A stretch of DNA of 64,000 nucleotides from Streptomyces sp. ITFR-21 (GCF_031844685.1 NZ_CP134605.1:5554001-5618000); one strand, 5' to 3'; shown: positions 26,688 to 35,118, counted from the stretch's first letter. The notes: generated by a model not told the origin, from the letters alone. Made by a program: numbers and translations.

Positions 26688-27920
26688 TCAGCAGACGCGG
26701 CCCGCGTGCTCGCGGACCGGGCGGCGGGAGCCGCGGACGGCGACCACGGCCGCGCCGAGGACCGCGAGCGCCGCGGCCACCTCGAAGGCGGAGCCGATCC
26801 CGGCGCCGTCGACCACCAACCCGCCCAGGGCCGAGCCCCCGGCCAGGCTGACCTGGATGGTCGAGACGAACAGCGCCTGGCCGCCCTCGGCCGCAGTTCC
26901 GGCCGTGCGCATCATGAAGATCTGCAGTCCCAGCGGGAGCGCCCCCCAGAAGGTGCCCCACAGCGCCACGAGGGCGATCACGGCCGGGGCACTCGCCTCG
27001 ACCCAGGGGAGGACCGCGATAGCAGCGGCGGTCATGGTCATGAAGGCGGTCACCGCCCGCCTGGGCGTGGCGTCGATCAACCTGGTGAAGGTGCAGTTGC
27101 CGACGAGCCCGGCCAGTCCGAAGCCCAGCAGCACCAGTGTGACGCCGGTGGGGCTGAAGCCTACGTGGTCTCCGAGGTACGGCTCCAGGTAGGTGTACGC
27201 GGCGAACTGGGCGAGAAACGTCGCGACGCAGCCGATCAGCACCGTCCGGGAGGCGGCCGACCGGACGATGCCCAGCAGCGATCGGAGGGAGTTCCGGCTC
27301 ACCGACGGCAACGGCGGCAGCAGGAGCAGCTGCGCGATCAAGGCGGCCAGCGCGAGCCCGGCACCGAGTACGAACGCGACCCGCCAACTCGCCACGTTCC
27401 CCAGCAGCGAGCCGAGTGGCAGGCTGGCCACGGTGGCCAGCGCGATGCCGCTGGTGATCGCCGCGGTGGCGCGGGTGGCGTCCGTGGCGTCGACCAGGCG
27501 CGGCGCCACTCCGGTGCCGAACACCCAGAACCCGCCGACGCCGATGCCCAGCAGGACCCGCGCGAGCAGCATCACCGCGAGGTTCGGGCTGACGCCGGCG
27601 AGCAGGTCGGACGCCGCGATCAGCGCGGCCAGCGCGCACAGAACGACCCGGCGGTCGGCCCGGCCGGCCAGGATCGTCGTGGTCGGGGCGGCGATCGCCG
27701 CGGTCAGGCCGGGTACCACCACCAGCAGCCCGGCAGTGCCGGGGGAGACCCGCAAGCCGTCGCTGATGTCGGAGAGCAGGCCGATCGGCAGGAACTCCGA
27801 GAGCACCAGACTGAACGAGCAGAACGCCACCGAGACCACCGCGGCCCACCGCCGCGGGTGCGAGGGCCGGTCGCGACGGTGCTCCGGCGCGACGGCCCGG
27901 GATGTCCGCATCCCGGTCAT
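26688..27920 (-). CDS. MFS transporter, DHA1/AraJ-like efflux type
   Basis: 410 residues from ATG 27920, overlapping the stop of the NTF2-like gene by four bases. Twelve transmembrane helices, opening with SVAFCSFSLVLSEFLPIGLLSDISDGL, a typical CmlA/AraJ-type first helix. The motif-A equivalent is ILAGRADRRVVLCALAAL, and motif C is visible as GSLLGNVASWRVAF. Probably exports a drug or sugar-like compound by proton antiport. Co-transcribed between the NTF2-like and OYE genes. Confidence 0.92.
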   Translation of the reverse strand: MTGMRTSRAVAPEHRRDRPSHPRRWAAVVSVAFCSFSLVLSEFLPIGLLSDISDGLRVSPGTAGLLVVVPGLTAAIAAPTTTILAGRADRRVVLCALAALIAASDLLAGVSPNLAVMLLARVLLGIGVGGFWVFGTGVAPRLVDATDATRATAAITSGIALATVASLPLGSLLGNVASWRVAFVLGAGLALAALIAQLLLLPPLPSVSRNSLRSLLGIVRSAASRTVLIGCVATFLAQFAAYTYLEPYLGDHVGFSPTGVTLVLLGFGLAGLVGNCTFTRLIDATPRRAVTAFMTMTAAAIAVLPWVEASAPAVIALVALWGTFWGALPLGLQIFMMRTAGTAAEGGQALFVSTIQVSLAGGSALGGLVVDGAGIGSAFEVAAALAVLGAAVVAVRGSRRPVREHAGRVC

Positions 27921-28351
27921 CGCGCCGCTGACCACAGGAAGCGGTCGGCGTCCTGGCCCAGGAAGTCGGGGTCGACGTAGATGTGCAGCCTGGAGATCTT
28001 GTCCCCGCGGAACTCGAACGCGTTGCAGTACCGGCCCTCCAGCTCGGGACGCCCGTCCGGCCATGCGACGCCGGCCGCGTTGCGGCCGCGCTCCAGGCCC
28101 TCGACGATCAGCCGGTTGCCCTCATGGGTGTAGACCATCGATTCAACCGGATGCTGGAACGCGACCTGCTCCGCCATCAGCCCGGCTCCGAGCCGGCCGA
28201 AGTCCTCGATGCCGTGACCGGTGCCGAACTTCGGGAAGAAGACCTGCGCGTCCGCGGCGAACAGGTCGACCGGCGGCTCCCCGGCATCGACGCGGCGGAA
28301 GTACTCCAGAGCGATGGCGACGTGCTGCTCGCGGACCTGTCCGTCGGTCAT
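27917..28351 (-). CDS. SnoaL/NTF2-like small protein
   Basis: 144 residues from ATG 28351 (upstream in-frame ATGs overlap the promoter). The cone fold pattern is EQHVAIALEYFRRVDAGE...VDLFAADAQVFFPKFGTGHG, with the C-terminal FEFRGDKISRLHIYVDPDFL. Members are polyketide cyclases, isomerases or ligand-binding proteins. It is first in the NTF2-MFS-OYE operon and divergent from the SDR gene, with a shared 16-bp palindrome between them. No catalytic assignment is possible. Confidence 0.9.
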   Translation of the reverse strand: MTDGQVREQHVAIALEYFRRVDAGEPPVDLFAADAQVFFPKFGTGHGIEDFGRLGAGLMAEQVAFQHPVESMVYTHEGNRLIVEGLERGRNAAGVAWPDGRPELEGRYCNAFEFRGDKISRLHIYVDPDFLGQDADRFLWSAAR

Positions 28352-28404
28352 GGTGATCTCCTGATGCGAAGGCGAAGGCGGGCACCGGAAACGTAGCATA
28401 ATTT

Positions 28405-28420
28405 TTGACCGATCGACCAA
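28405..28420. promoter_or_regulatory. Candidate operator in divergent NTF2/SDR promoter
   Basis: TTGACCGATCGACCAA is a near-perfect 16-bp inverted repeat in the AT-rich centre of the 114-bp divergent region (28352-28465). It shares TTGACCGATCG with the site upstream of tetR. From here a single repressor could control both the NTF2-MFS-OYE operon and the SDR gene. Confidence 0.5.
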
Positions 28421-28465
28421 TAATTGGGTACGGTCGAAGCCGGGCTACGCACGTGGAGGATGACA

Positions 28466-29218
28466 GTGAGCAACAAGATCGCACTGGTAACCGGGGGCAA
28501 TCGCGGCATCGGCCGGGCCACCGCGATCGAACTGCGGCGCCGGGGCTACGACGTGGTCATCACCAGTCGTTCGGCCGACGCGGCTGCCGCAGCCTTCGCC
28601 GACACCGCGCCCGTGCTGCGCCCGGTGCACGCCATCGAGGCCGACATCACCAACGAGACCGGCCGGCTGGCGATCGCCGACCACCTTGCGTCGGCGCACG
28701 GAGTCCTCGACCTGCTGATCAACAACGCCGGGACCTGGCTGGAGTCGGAGAATTCCTCGGACGCGTCACCGAACCGCACCAGCGAACTCGAACTGTCGGT
28801 CCTGCGAGCGACGTTCGAGACCAACTTCTTCGCGCCGGTACGTCTCACCCAGTTGCTGCTGCCGCTGATCAGGAAGTCCGAGGCCGGCCGGATCCTCAAC
28901 ATCGCCAGCATGCACGCCTCGCTCACGCTGCATTCCTCGCCGGGCTCGCCGGTCTTCGACCGCAAGGTATTCGGCTACGCCGCGTCGAAGACCGCGCTGA
29001 ACGCGTTCACCGTCCCGCTGGCCCACGAGGTCGCGGGGAGCGGGGTGACCGTCAACTCCCTCGACCCCGGCTGGGTACGCACACAGATGGGCGGCCCGAC
29101 CGCAACCCTCAGCCCGCAGGAATGCGGCACCGCGATCGCCGACATCGCCACCCACCTTGCACCCGACGTGAACGGCCGCTTCCTCACCCTCCAGCCAGGC
29201 ACCGAAAACCCTTGGTAA
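28466..29218 (+). CDS. SDR-family NAD(P)-dependent oxidoreductase
   Basis: 250 residues from GTG 28466, chosen because GGAGG (28455-28459) sits six bases upstream; an ATG at 28460 is too close to it. Motifs are TGGNRGIG (~10-17), NNAGTW (~85), the catalytic YAASK (~170) and PGWVRTQMGG. The sequence resembles the carbonyl-reductase branch. It is divergent from the NTF2-MFS-OYE operon and probably shares its control through the palindrome at 28405-28420. Confidence 0.93.
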   Translation: MSNKIALVTGGNRGIGRATAIELRRRGYDVVITSRSADAAAAAFADTAPVLRPVHAIEADITNETGRLAIADHLASAHGVLDLLINNAGTWLESENSSDASPNRTSELELSVLRATFETNFFAPVRLTQLLLPLIRKSEAGRILNIASMHASLTLHSSPGSPVFDRKVFGYAASKTALNAFTVPLAHEVAGSGVTVNSLDPGWVRTQMGGPTATLSPQECGTAIADIATHLAPDVNGRFLTLQPGTENPW

Positions 29219-29369
29219 CAGGACTCCCATCAGCGTCCGGCCCGAGTGCCAACGGCACGGGCGAGCAGAGCCGGGGCCGGAAGCGCAGGCAGGGCGGTGT
29301 ACGAGACCTCGAACGGCCCGTCGCATGCTGCCCCACGCTTTCACGAAGGGGTGGCGGGCGCGGTGTCGC

Positions 29370-29468
29370 GCCAGCGCAGGCATGCACGGACAGTTGCGGG
29401 ACCTGCCGTGGAACCAGGCGACGGCGAGGTTCTACGACCGCACCACCGGCCACGGGCGCCCGGAGACT
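29370..29468 (+). pseudogene. ISAs1-family transposase fragment
   Basis: A short plus-strand piece reading GMHGQLRDLPWNQATARFYD followed by RTTGHGRPETG matches what I recall of the QPTLHxQLxxLPW...DRxxGHGRxExR region of ISAs1/H-repeat transposases. It is cut off at 29469 by the left end of the IS3 element, so the IS3 insertion came later. No start or DDE residues remain. Confidence 0.55.
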
Positions 29469-29506
29469 GGGCTGTCCCGAGTTTCGTGGAGTCCGGTGAT
29501 CTTGTC

Positions 29507-30330
29507 TCAGGCGGACTGTGGGACTGCTTCCTGGCTTCGCCGGTAGTCCTGTTCGTACTCGGCGGGCGGCACGTAGTCGAGTGCGGAGCGGAGGCGTTCT
29601 TCGTTGTACCGGGTGATCCACTGGAAGATCGCCTGTTCGACCTGCTCGACGTCCTTCCGGGGGCCCTGCGTCTCGGTCAGCTCGGCCTTGAACGTTCCGT
29701 TCGGAGCCTCGGCCGTCGCGTCGTCGTACGAGTCGGCGACGGACCCGACGGAGGCGCCGGTGCCGGCGAGCCGGTCGGTACACCGAATCGATACGTATCG
29801 AGCGATTTCAGCCTGTCGCCGTGATGGACGAGGCCGGGGTCCTTCTTGATCCTCCGCCTCCACAGGGCCGTCTCCAGTGCGTCCAGCGGGAGTTCGGTCC
29901 GCATGTGGTTGGCGACCTGCCGGCCGACGGTCATCCGGGAGTACAGGTCCAGGACGAAGGCCACGTACGCCCCGGACCAGGCCCGGCCGTCAGCCGCTCG
30001 ACGGTGCAGCGGGCCACCCCGTGGCCCCTGCGCCGAACGGCGCGGGTGGTCCGGCGGGCACCATACGTGCCGCCGGACTCCGTGTGGACCTGTCCGAGCA
30101 GCGGCATGAGCTGCTCGTCACGCGGCCGACGGGCCGACTTCGGCCGCTTCTCGCGAGCGGAATACGTCGATGGCGACAACTCAGGAACCCGGCAGGCGGG
30201 ATCGACCCCGAGACCTTTGTCACGCGGGTGGTCGATCACCCGCCCGGCCTCGTCCGGGGACGGCCGGTCTCCTGGGCAGAAAAACACCGAGGGTGCCTTG
30301 AGGATCTCATCCGCCCGCCCCAACTCGGCA
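29507..30330 (-). pseudogene. IS3 OrfB transposase, multiply frameshifted
   Basis: Pieces in several minus-strand frames can be ordered: GRADEILKAPSVFFCPGDRPSPDE, then MPLLGQVHTESGGTYGARR, AFVLDLYSRMTVGRQVANHMRTELPLDALETALWRRRIKKDPGLVHHGDR (rve domain, second half), SIRCTDRLAGTGASVGSVADSYDDATAEAPNGTFKAEL, and WITRYNEERLRSALDYVPPAEYE at the end. About 60 residues around the first catalytic Asp are missing between VERL and AFVLD. The element cannot transpose on its own. Confidence 0.8.
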
Positions 30331-30373
30331 TACTGCCGGCGGCGTTGCCTGAGCCCGTCCTGTTCATCGCCGG

Positions 30374-30556
30374 TCAGCCGGTCAGCCGGTCACCGCGCTC
30401 ACCGCGGTCGGCCTCGGCCTGGCGGGCCCAGCCGCGCAAAGCCTCCTTGCGGATGCCCAGATCCTTTGCGACACGCGCGATCGGGCGGCCGGTCGCGCTG
30501 ACCTCACGGACCGCGCGCTCACAGAGCTCATCGGGATATTGACGGGATGCCGGCAT
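30374..30556 (-). pseudogene. IS3 OrfA (HTH) fragment
   Basis: The small reading frame begins MPASRQYPDELCERAVREVS and continues GRPIARVAKDLGIRKEALRGWARQAEAD, a typical HTH_Tnp_1 OrfA. It then runs into GERGDRLTG where OrfA normally continues into a leucine zipper and frameshifts to OrfB. This part of the element is the best preserved. Confidence 0.75.
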
Positions 30557-30742
30557 GGCGCCGGTGGTTCCCCTTCGCCAGGATCGTAACCCCGGTATCA
30601 GGGACTCCACCCAACTCAGAGCAGCTCACCGCGAGTTCTACCGCCGTTCTGGGTTTGTGCCAGGGGTGGTCGCAACCGGCGACCGGGGTCTTGCCCGCGG
30701 GTTACCAATGAAGGCGACACAGCGCGGAAGGAGGTGGACGGA

Positions 30743-30832
30743 ATGAAGAAGATCAAGATCCGCAAGGCCGGCTCGGTGCGCCTGACGACCTCCGCTTCGC
30801 TTTACGGCGGTCCCCCCTGCGACGTGGCCTGA
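30743..30832 (+). CDS. 29-residue candidate RiPP/signal-peptide precursor
   Basis: A short gene with an excellent ribosome binding site (GGAAGGAGG at 30726-30734, eight bases before ATG). The basic N-terminus MKKIKIRKAG looks leader-like; the middle is Ser/Thr-rich (VRLTTSASL) and the C-terminus is YGGPPCDVA with a single Cys at residue 26. A 14-bp perfect hairpin begins nine bases after the stop. The next gene combines a PqqD-like peptide-binding region with a membrane zinc protease. These are the usual marks of a ribosomally made, modified peptide whose gene is transcribed more than the rest of the operon. I do not recognise the peptide family. Coding status is inferred from context. Confidence 0.7.
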   Translation: MKKIKIRKAGSVRLTTSASLYGGPPCDVA

Positions 30833-30841
30833 CTGTGACAA

Positions 30842-30882
30842 CCTCGGCGATGGGCCAGCCGGCACCGCGCCCATCGCCGAGG
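30842..30882 (+). terminator. Hairpin between the small peptide gene and its operon
   Basis: CCTCGGCGATGGGC (30842-30855) and its exact complement (30869-30882) form a 14-bp stem with a 13-base loop and no U-tract. It lies between the 29-codon gene and the protease gene. It can act as a leaky terminator or mRNA stabiliser, raising the peptide:enzyme ratio, as is common after precursor or binding-protein genes. Confidence 0.75.
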
Positions 30883-30941
30883 TCCGCCCAGCACCGCGTC
30901 CCACCGTGCTCCGTTCCGAACACCAACCCCTCGGGGGAGCC

Positions 30942-32207
30942 ATGCCCGAACCATCGCCCGCCTCCGCCGAGGCTGCCCCCGCCAGGAAGACGGCGGTACA
31001 GGCCCACGACGAACCGCTTGCCTTCCACCCGCTGACCTTTCAGCCCGAAGGCGACGAAGTGACGGTGGGCCGGATGGACGAGGGCACCTTCGTCGTACTG
31101 CCCGCCGACGGTGCCGCGCTGCTCCAGCGGCTGGTCGAAGGCACGCCGCCGCGGCAGGCGGCCTGCTGGTACGAGCAGGAGTACGGAGATGCCGTCGACA
31201 TCGACGACTTCGCCGCCGAGCTGACGGAACTCGGCTTCCTGCGTGCGGACGGCATCCCCGAGCTGTCGTTCGCGCGTTCCCTGCGGTGGCGGCAGCTGGG
31301 CCGCGCGGTCTTCTCCCCTGTCGGTGCGGTGCTCTACACGGCGCTGCTGGCGGCGTGCGTCCTTGTGGTCGTGCGCGTCCCCGATGCGGCACCGCGCTAC
31401 CACAACGTCTTCTTCACCCACTACATGTCGGTTCTCACGCTGACGCTGTTCGTTGGCCAGCTCCCGCTGATCCTGGCGCACGAGTCCGCGCACGCCCTGG
31501 CCGGACGGCGGCTTGGCGTGCCCTCGCGGCTGTCTGTCGGACGACGGCTTTACTACGTGGTGTTCGAGACCAACCTCGACGGGCTTGCGGGGGTGCCACG
31601 ACGCAGCCGCTACCTGCCGATGCTCGCGGGCATGCTTACCGACGTCGGTTGCTTCGCGGTACTCACCCTGCTCGCCGCCGGCACCCACCGTGCGGGCGGT
31701 GGCTTCCCGCCGGCCGGTGCCGTACTTCTCGCGCTGGCCTACGCCACGTTGCTGCGCCTGGTGTGGCAGGGGTACTTCTTCCTCCAGACGGACATCTACT
31801 ACCTGATCGTCACGGTGCTGGGCTGCGTCGACCTCCAGACGACCGCCCGCCGGCTGCTGGCCAACCGCTGGCACGCGTTGCTGCGGCGGCCGACCCCGTA
31901 CGACCCGGAGCAGTGGCATCCCCGGGACCGCGCGGTGGCCCGCTGGTACTCCTGGCTCATGGTCGCCGGTTACGCGTTCTGCCTGGCCACGCTGCTCCTC
32001 ACGCTGCTGCCCATCCTCGTCCACGTCTTCGGCACCGCGGTCGCCCGGCTAGCCGGCAACGGCCACCAGGGCGGCGCCGGCCTCGCCGACAGCCTGGTGT
32101 TCCTTGGGCTGAGCTTGGGCGAGACGGCCGTCGCCGTCATGATGTACGTCCGCGAGCGACGGGCAAGCGCCCCGACCACCGAGGTCGCCGCGCCCGCTCC
32201 CGCCTGA
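30942..32207 (+). CDS. PqqD-like domain fused to membrane M50-type zinc metalloprotease
   Basis: 421 residues from ATG 30942 (GGGGGAG upstream). Residues ~25-105 resemble PqqD/RRE peptide-binding folds: FHPLTFQPEGDEVTVGRMDEGTFVVLPADGAALLQRLVEG, then QAACWYEQEYGDAVDIDDFAAELTELGFL. From ~120 there are about seven hydrophobic segments. The zinc motif HESAH at residues 180-184 lies in LPLILAHESAHALAGRRLGV, as in site-2-protease-like peptide metalloproteases such as the YydH type. It probably binds the neighbouring peptide by its leader and cleaves it at the membrane. A possible third zinc ligand is Asp in FLQTDIYYL (~286). It lies 17 bases before the TPR gene. Confidence 0.82.
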   Translation: MPEPSPASAEAAPARKTAVQAHDEPLAFHPLTFQPEGDEVTVGRMDEGTFVVLPADGAALLQRLVEGTPPRQAACWYEQEYGDAVDIDDFAAELTELGFLRADGIPELSFARSLRWRQLGRAVFSPVGAVLYTALLAACVLVVVRVPDAAPRYHNVFFTHYMSVLTLTLFVGQLPLILAHESAHALAGRRLGVPSRLSVGRRLYYVVFETNLDGLAGVPRRSRYLPMLAGMLTDVGCFAVLTLLAAGTHRAGGGFPPAGAVLLALAYATLLRLVWQGYFFLQTDIYYLIVTVLGCVDLQTTARRLLANRWHALLRRPTPYDPEQWHPRDRAVARWYSWLMVAGYAFCLATLLLTLLPILVHVFGTAVARLAGNGHQGGAGLADSLVFLGLSLGETAVAVMMYVRERRASAPTTEVAAPAPA

Positions 32208-32224
32208 CCGTTACGGGAGAACCC

Positions 32225-34387
32225 ATGCCTGATCCGACGCACCAGTCGGCCCCCGCTCACCTCTTCCTGGCCGGAGCGCTGCGGCGCGACCGGCGCGAGT
32301 GCCTCGGGACGCTGCTACTGCCCGGCCCCGTGCATCCTACGGTGCGGGTGATCGACTCGAACCGGCGGTCGGGTGGTCCGTACACGGTGGCCGGCGCGCT
32401 GATGCGCGCTCTGGTGCCGACAGCGCTGATCGAGCGCCCGGATCTGGTCGCCACGCACCAGGTGGAGATCCTCACCGCCGCCGCCGACCTGCGCGGCATC
32501 ATTCCCGCCACCCAGGAGACGCTGACCTCGTTGGCGGTGCCGACCGAGCGAACCCGGTTCTACGCGCGGCAGCGGACGCTGCGCATCGCGCACGGTCTCA
32601 AGGAGTTCCTGCACGACATGCTGTCCGCCCCGGGGCACGGACCCTGCGCCGTGGTCGTCGACGACCTCGACCACGCCGACCCCACCGACGCGGAGTTCAT
32701 CGCGGTCCTGCTGCGCCGGATGGACCCGGCGGTGCTGACCGTGGTCGCCGGGGGCACCGCGGGGCTGCTCGACCCGGCCGCGGAAGCGCCCGCCGAATCC
32801 GGAACCCCCCTGGGCGAGCAACTGCCCACTGCTCTTCTGCGGTACTGCCGCAGGGTGGACTGTGCCCCCGCCCAGGCCCCGGCCGGATCGCCCAGTGAAC
32901 CACGCGCGCTCGCGGCGCGGTATGTGGCTGGCGACTGCCGGGACGACGACCCGGCGATGCTCGCGGCGTACCGTGACCTGGCATCGGACGAGCGGCAGCG
33001 CCTGCACGACGCGCGCGCCGACCAACTGGAGGCGGCCGAAGACTCTGTCACGGCGCTCGGAGCCCTGCCGTTCCACCGCGAGCACGGCTCGGATCCGCTC
33101 GGTGCGGGCTTGGCGGCGATGGAGCAGGCGATGACCACCTGCGTGCTGCACGGCTTCTACGACGCAGTGCTGGACTTCTGCCGACGGGGCAGGGCGCTGA
33201 CCGACTGGGAGACCACCGCGCGCCAGCGCTGGACGTTTTCCACGCTGCTCCCCACCACGCTGTCCGCACTCGGCAGAGCGGAGGAGGCCGAGGCGATCTG
33301 CGACGAGGCCCGCGTCCACATGCGTGATCCGCGCGTTCACATGCAGGTCGCGTACGCCACCGCCATGCTGTACACCCGCCACCGCGCGCCCGGCCGCCGG
33401 GACCACGAGCGGGCGACGGCATGGATCAACACGGCCATCGCCATCTCTGGTCTCCTGCCTGACGCCCGCAGCCGGGCCTTCAGCACCGTCTTCCATCACA
33501 ACGGGCTCGCATTGATCGAGGCCCACCGGGGGCGCCCGTTGGAGGCGCTGGAACTCGTCACCCAGGGCATGGCTGCACTCGACCGCGAACTTGGCGAACG
33601 CGAGCATAATCTACATCGCTCGGTGCTGCGCCACAACCGCGCCACCGTGTTGACGGGGCTGGGGCGGTACGAGGAGGCGCTCGCCGAATTCCGTGTGGTG
33701 ATCGACGTGGACCCGTACTACCCCGAGTACCACCTCGACCTGGGAAACCTCCTGCAGCAGATGGGCCGTCACGAGGAGGCCGCCGCTGCCTACGACACCG
33801 CGACCCGGCTCGGTCCGCCCTTCCCCGAGTTGTACTACAACCGGGGCGACCTGCGGAACGGGCAGGGCGACGAGGAGGGTGCGCTCGCTGATTTCGGCTA
33901 CGTGCTCGAACTCGATCCCACGTTCGTGGACGCCTACGTCAACCGGGCGGGCCTGCTCCTAGACCGCGGTGAGACCGAAGCAGCCGAGCACGACATCCGC
34001 GCGGGGCTGAAGTTGGCGCCGGACAGCCCGCTGCTCCTCGCCGCGCTGGGCCGGCTGCACGCCGACCGCGCGGAGGCGGAAAGTGCCCGGACCGCATTTG
34101 ACCGGGCGCTCTCCGCCGCCCCCGATCTGGTCGCCGCGCTGTGCGGCCGGGCCGGCCTCGCCTTCGACGCCGGGGAATTCGGTGCCGCCCTCGACGACTT
34201 CGGCCGTGCGGTCGAGGCGGCGCCCCACGACCCCGCCATCCGCTACAACCGCGCGTTCGTGCTGCGCAGCGTCGGCCGCTGGGACGAGGCGCTGGCCGAC
34301 CTCGAAGCGGCGGCGGCCGACACCCCCGACGATCAGGAGGTGCAGGAGGCGCTGGAGGAGTGCAGGCAGCGGCTCGCCGCTGCCTGA
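32225..34387 (+). CDS. TPR protein with AAA-like N-terminal domain lacking a P-loop
   Basis: 720 residues from ATG 32225 (GGGAG upstream). The first ~200 residues resemble the ATPase part of MalT/LuxR-type proteins: CAVVVDDLDHADPTDAEFIAVLLRRM (~140) looks like Walker B and sensor 1, but the expected Walker A is replaced by DSNRRSGGPYTVAGALM, with no GK[ST]. From ~370 on, TPR units dominate (RYEEALAEFRVVIDVDPYYPEYHLDLGNLL, HEEAAAAYDTATRLG, GALADFGYVLELDPTFVDAYVNRAGLL and others), at least seven. There is no output DNA-binding domain. It is probably a scaffold or peptide sensor for the adjacent peptide/protease pair; this is inference. Confidence 0.82.
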   Translation: MPDPTHQSAPAHLFLAGALRRDRRECLGTLLLPGPVHPTVRVIDSNRRSGGPYTVAGALMRALVPTALIERPDLVATHQVEILTAAADLRGIIPATQETLTSLAVPTERTRFYARQRTLRIAHGLKEFLHDMLSAPGHGPCAVVVDDLDHADPTDAEFIAVLLRRMDPAVLTVVAGGTAGLLDPAAEAPAESGTPLGEQLPTALLRYCRRVDCAPAQAPAGSPSEPRALAARYVAGDCRDDDPAMLAAYRDLASDERQRLHDARADQLEAAEDSVTALGALPFHREHGSDPLGAGLAAMEQAMTTCVLHGFYDAVLDFCRRGRALTDWETTARQRWTFSTLLPTTLSALGRAEEAEAICDEARVHMRDPRVHMQVAYATAMLYTRHRAPGRRDHERATAWINTAIAISGLLPDARSRAFSTVFHHNGLALIEAHRGRPLEALELVTQGMAALDRELGEREHNLHRSVLRHNRATVLTGLGRYEEALAEFRVVIDVDPYYPEYHLDLGNLLQQMGRHEEAAAAYDTATRLGPPFPELYYNRGDLRNGQGDEEGALADFGYVLELDPTFVDAYVNRAGLLLDRGETEAAEHDIRAGLKLAPDSPLLLAALGRLHADRAEAESARTAFDRALSAAPDLVAALCGRAGLAFDAGEFGAALDDFGRAVEAAPHDPAIRYNRAFVLRSVGRWDEALADLEAAAADTPDDQEVQEALEECRQRLAAA

Positions 34388-34527
34388 GCGTGGAGGGTCG
34401 GCCCCGACACCGCCCCTCGCGCGGCTGCGGCCGGCAGCCCCCCGGATCCGCCTCCCGCGCACACGGGCGCCGGTCTCGGCGAACCGCTCGGCCACCGCCC
34501 GTTGGCGCACCGCCGTCGGCAGGGGTG

Positions 34528-35118
34528 TCAGCCGCGTCCGGTCAGGCGGCTACCGTCGGGGGCGGTGGCTGCTCCCGCGGGGCGTCCCTCCGGCAGGCGG
34601 GCGAGACTGAGAACGGCGGCCGGCAGCCGGACAAGGGCTGACGCGACGCGGACAGACCTACTGAGCCAGCGGGAGGCGGGCGCAGCAGGCGGTACGGGGA
34701 GCGGTACAGCGGACGCTGGCTCCAACGTGCGGGACCGCGCGTCGGTCAATCGCTCCACCCGCTCGGTCAGCGCCTGCCGGCGCAGGTTCAGCAGCGAGCC
34801 GGGCGGCAGGCCGAAGGCACGCTCGTAGGCGCCAACCAGCGCTTCGGAGGGCAGCCGCTGCCCCCGCTCGACGTCCACGAAGACACTGTGGGCGCTGTAT
34901 CCGAGCAGCCGGGCCAGCGCGCGTAGCGATAGTTCGTGTTCCAGCCGGAGGCGGTAGAGAGTGAGGCCGAGGCGCCGCTGCGCCGGGAGGGCCGCGCCCC
35001 CCTCCGGGTGCGCGACCGCGGGCAGGACGTGAGGTGGGATGGCGGGTGCCGCCCCGGGCGGGAGCACAGGGGTCCGGCGCACCCGGAGCGGGCGGCCCGG
35101 TCCTCCGCTCTCCGGCAT
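34528..35118 (-). CDS. XRE-family helix-turn-helix protein
   Basis: About 196 residues (start uncertain: ATG 35118 or 35166). The Cro/C1-type HTH covers ~50-115: GLTLYRLRLEHELSLRALARLLGYSAHSVFVDVERGQRLPSEALVGAYERAFGLPPGSLLNLRR. This resembles HTH proteins that begin larger Streptomyces regulators, but here the rest (ERVERLTDARSRTLEPA..., Pro/Ala/Arg rich) has no ligand domain. It is convergent with the peptide-protease-TPR operon and is the nearest regulator, so control of that operon is possible but unproven. Confidence 0.78.
   Translation of the reverse strand: MPESGGPGRPLRVRRTPVLPPGAAPAIPPHVLPAVAHPEGGAALPAQRRLGLTLYRLRLEHELSLRALARLLGYSAHSVFVDVERGQRLPSEALVGAYERAFGLPPGSLLNLRRQALTERVERLTDARSRTLEPASAVPLPVPPAAPASRWLSRSVRVASALVRLPAAVLSLARLPEGRPAGAATAPDGSRLTGRG

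Larger units (their letters stand above)
29469..30626 (-). mobile_element. Degenerate IS3-family insertion sequence
   Basis: About 1158 bp, the normal IS3 size. The left end (29469-29500, GGGCTGTCCCGAGTTTCGTG) and the right end (30597-30626, minus strand GCTCTGAGTTGGGTGGAGTC) are imperfect inverted repeats of each other, sharing GAGTT..GTGGAGTCC. The coding content is an orfA plus a broken orfB on the minus strand. I see no clear target-site duplication. Confidence 0.8.

Noticed and set aside
25611..27980. 789-codon plus-strand open frame over the OYE and MFS genes
   Set aside because: The minus strand encodes clear OYE and MFS proteins with overlaps and start sites; the plus frame is low-complexity.
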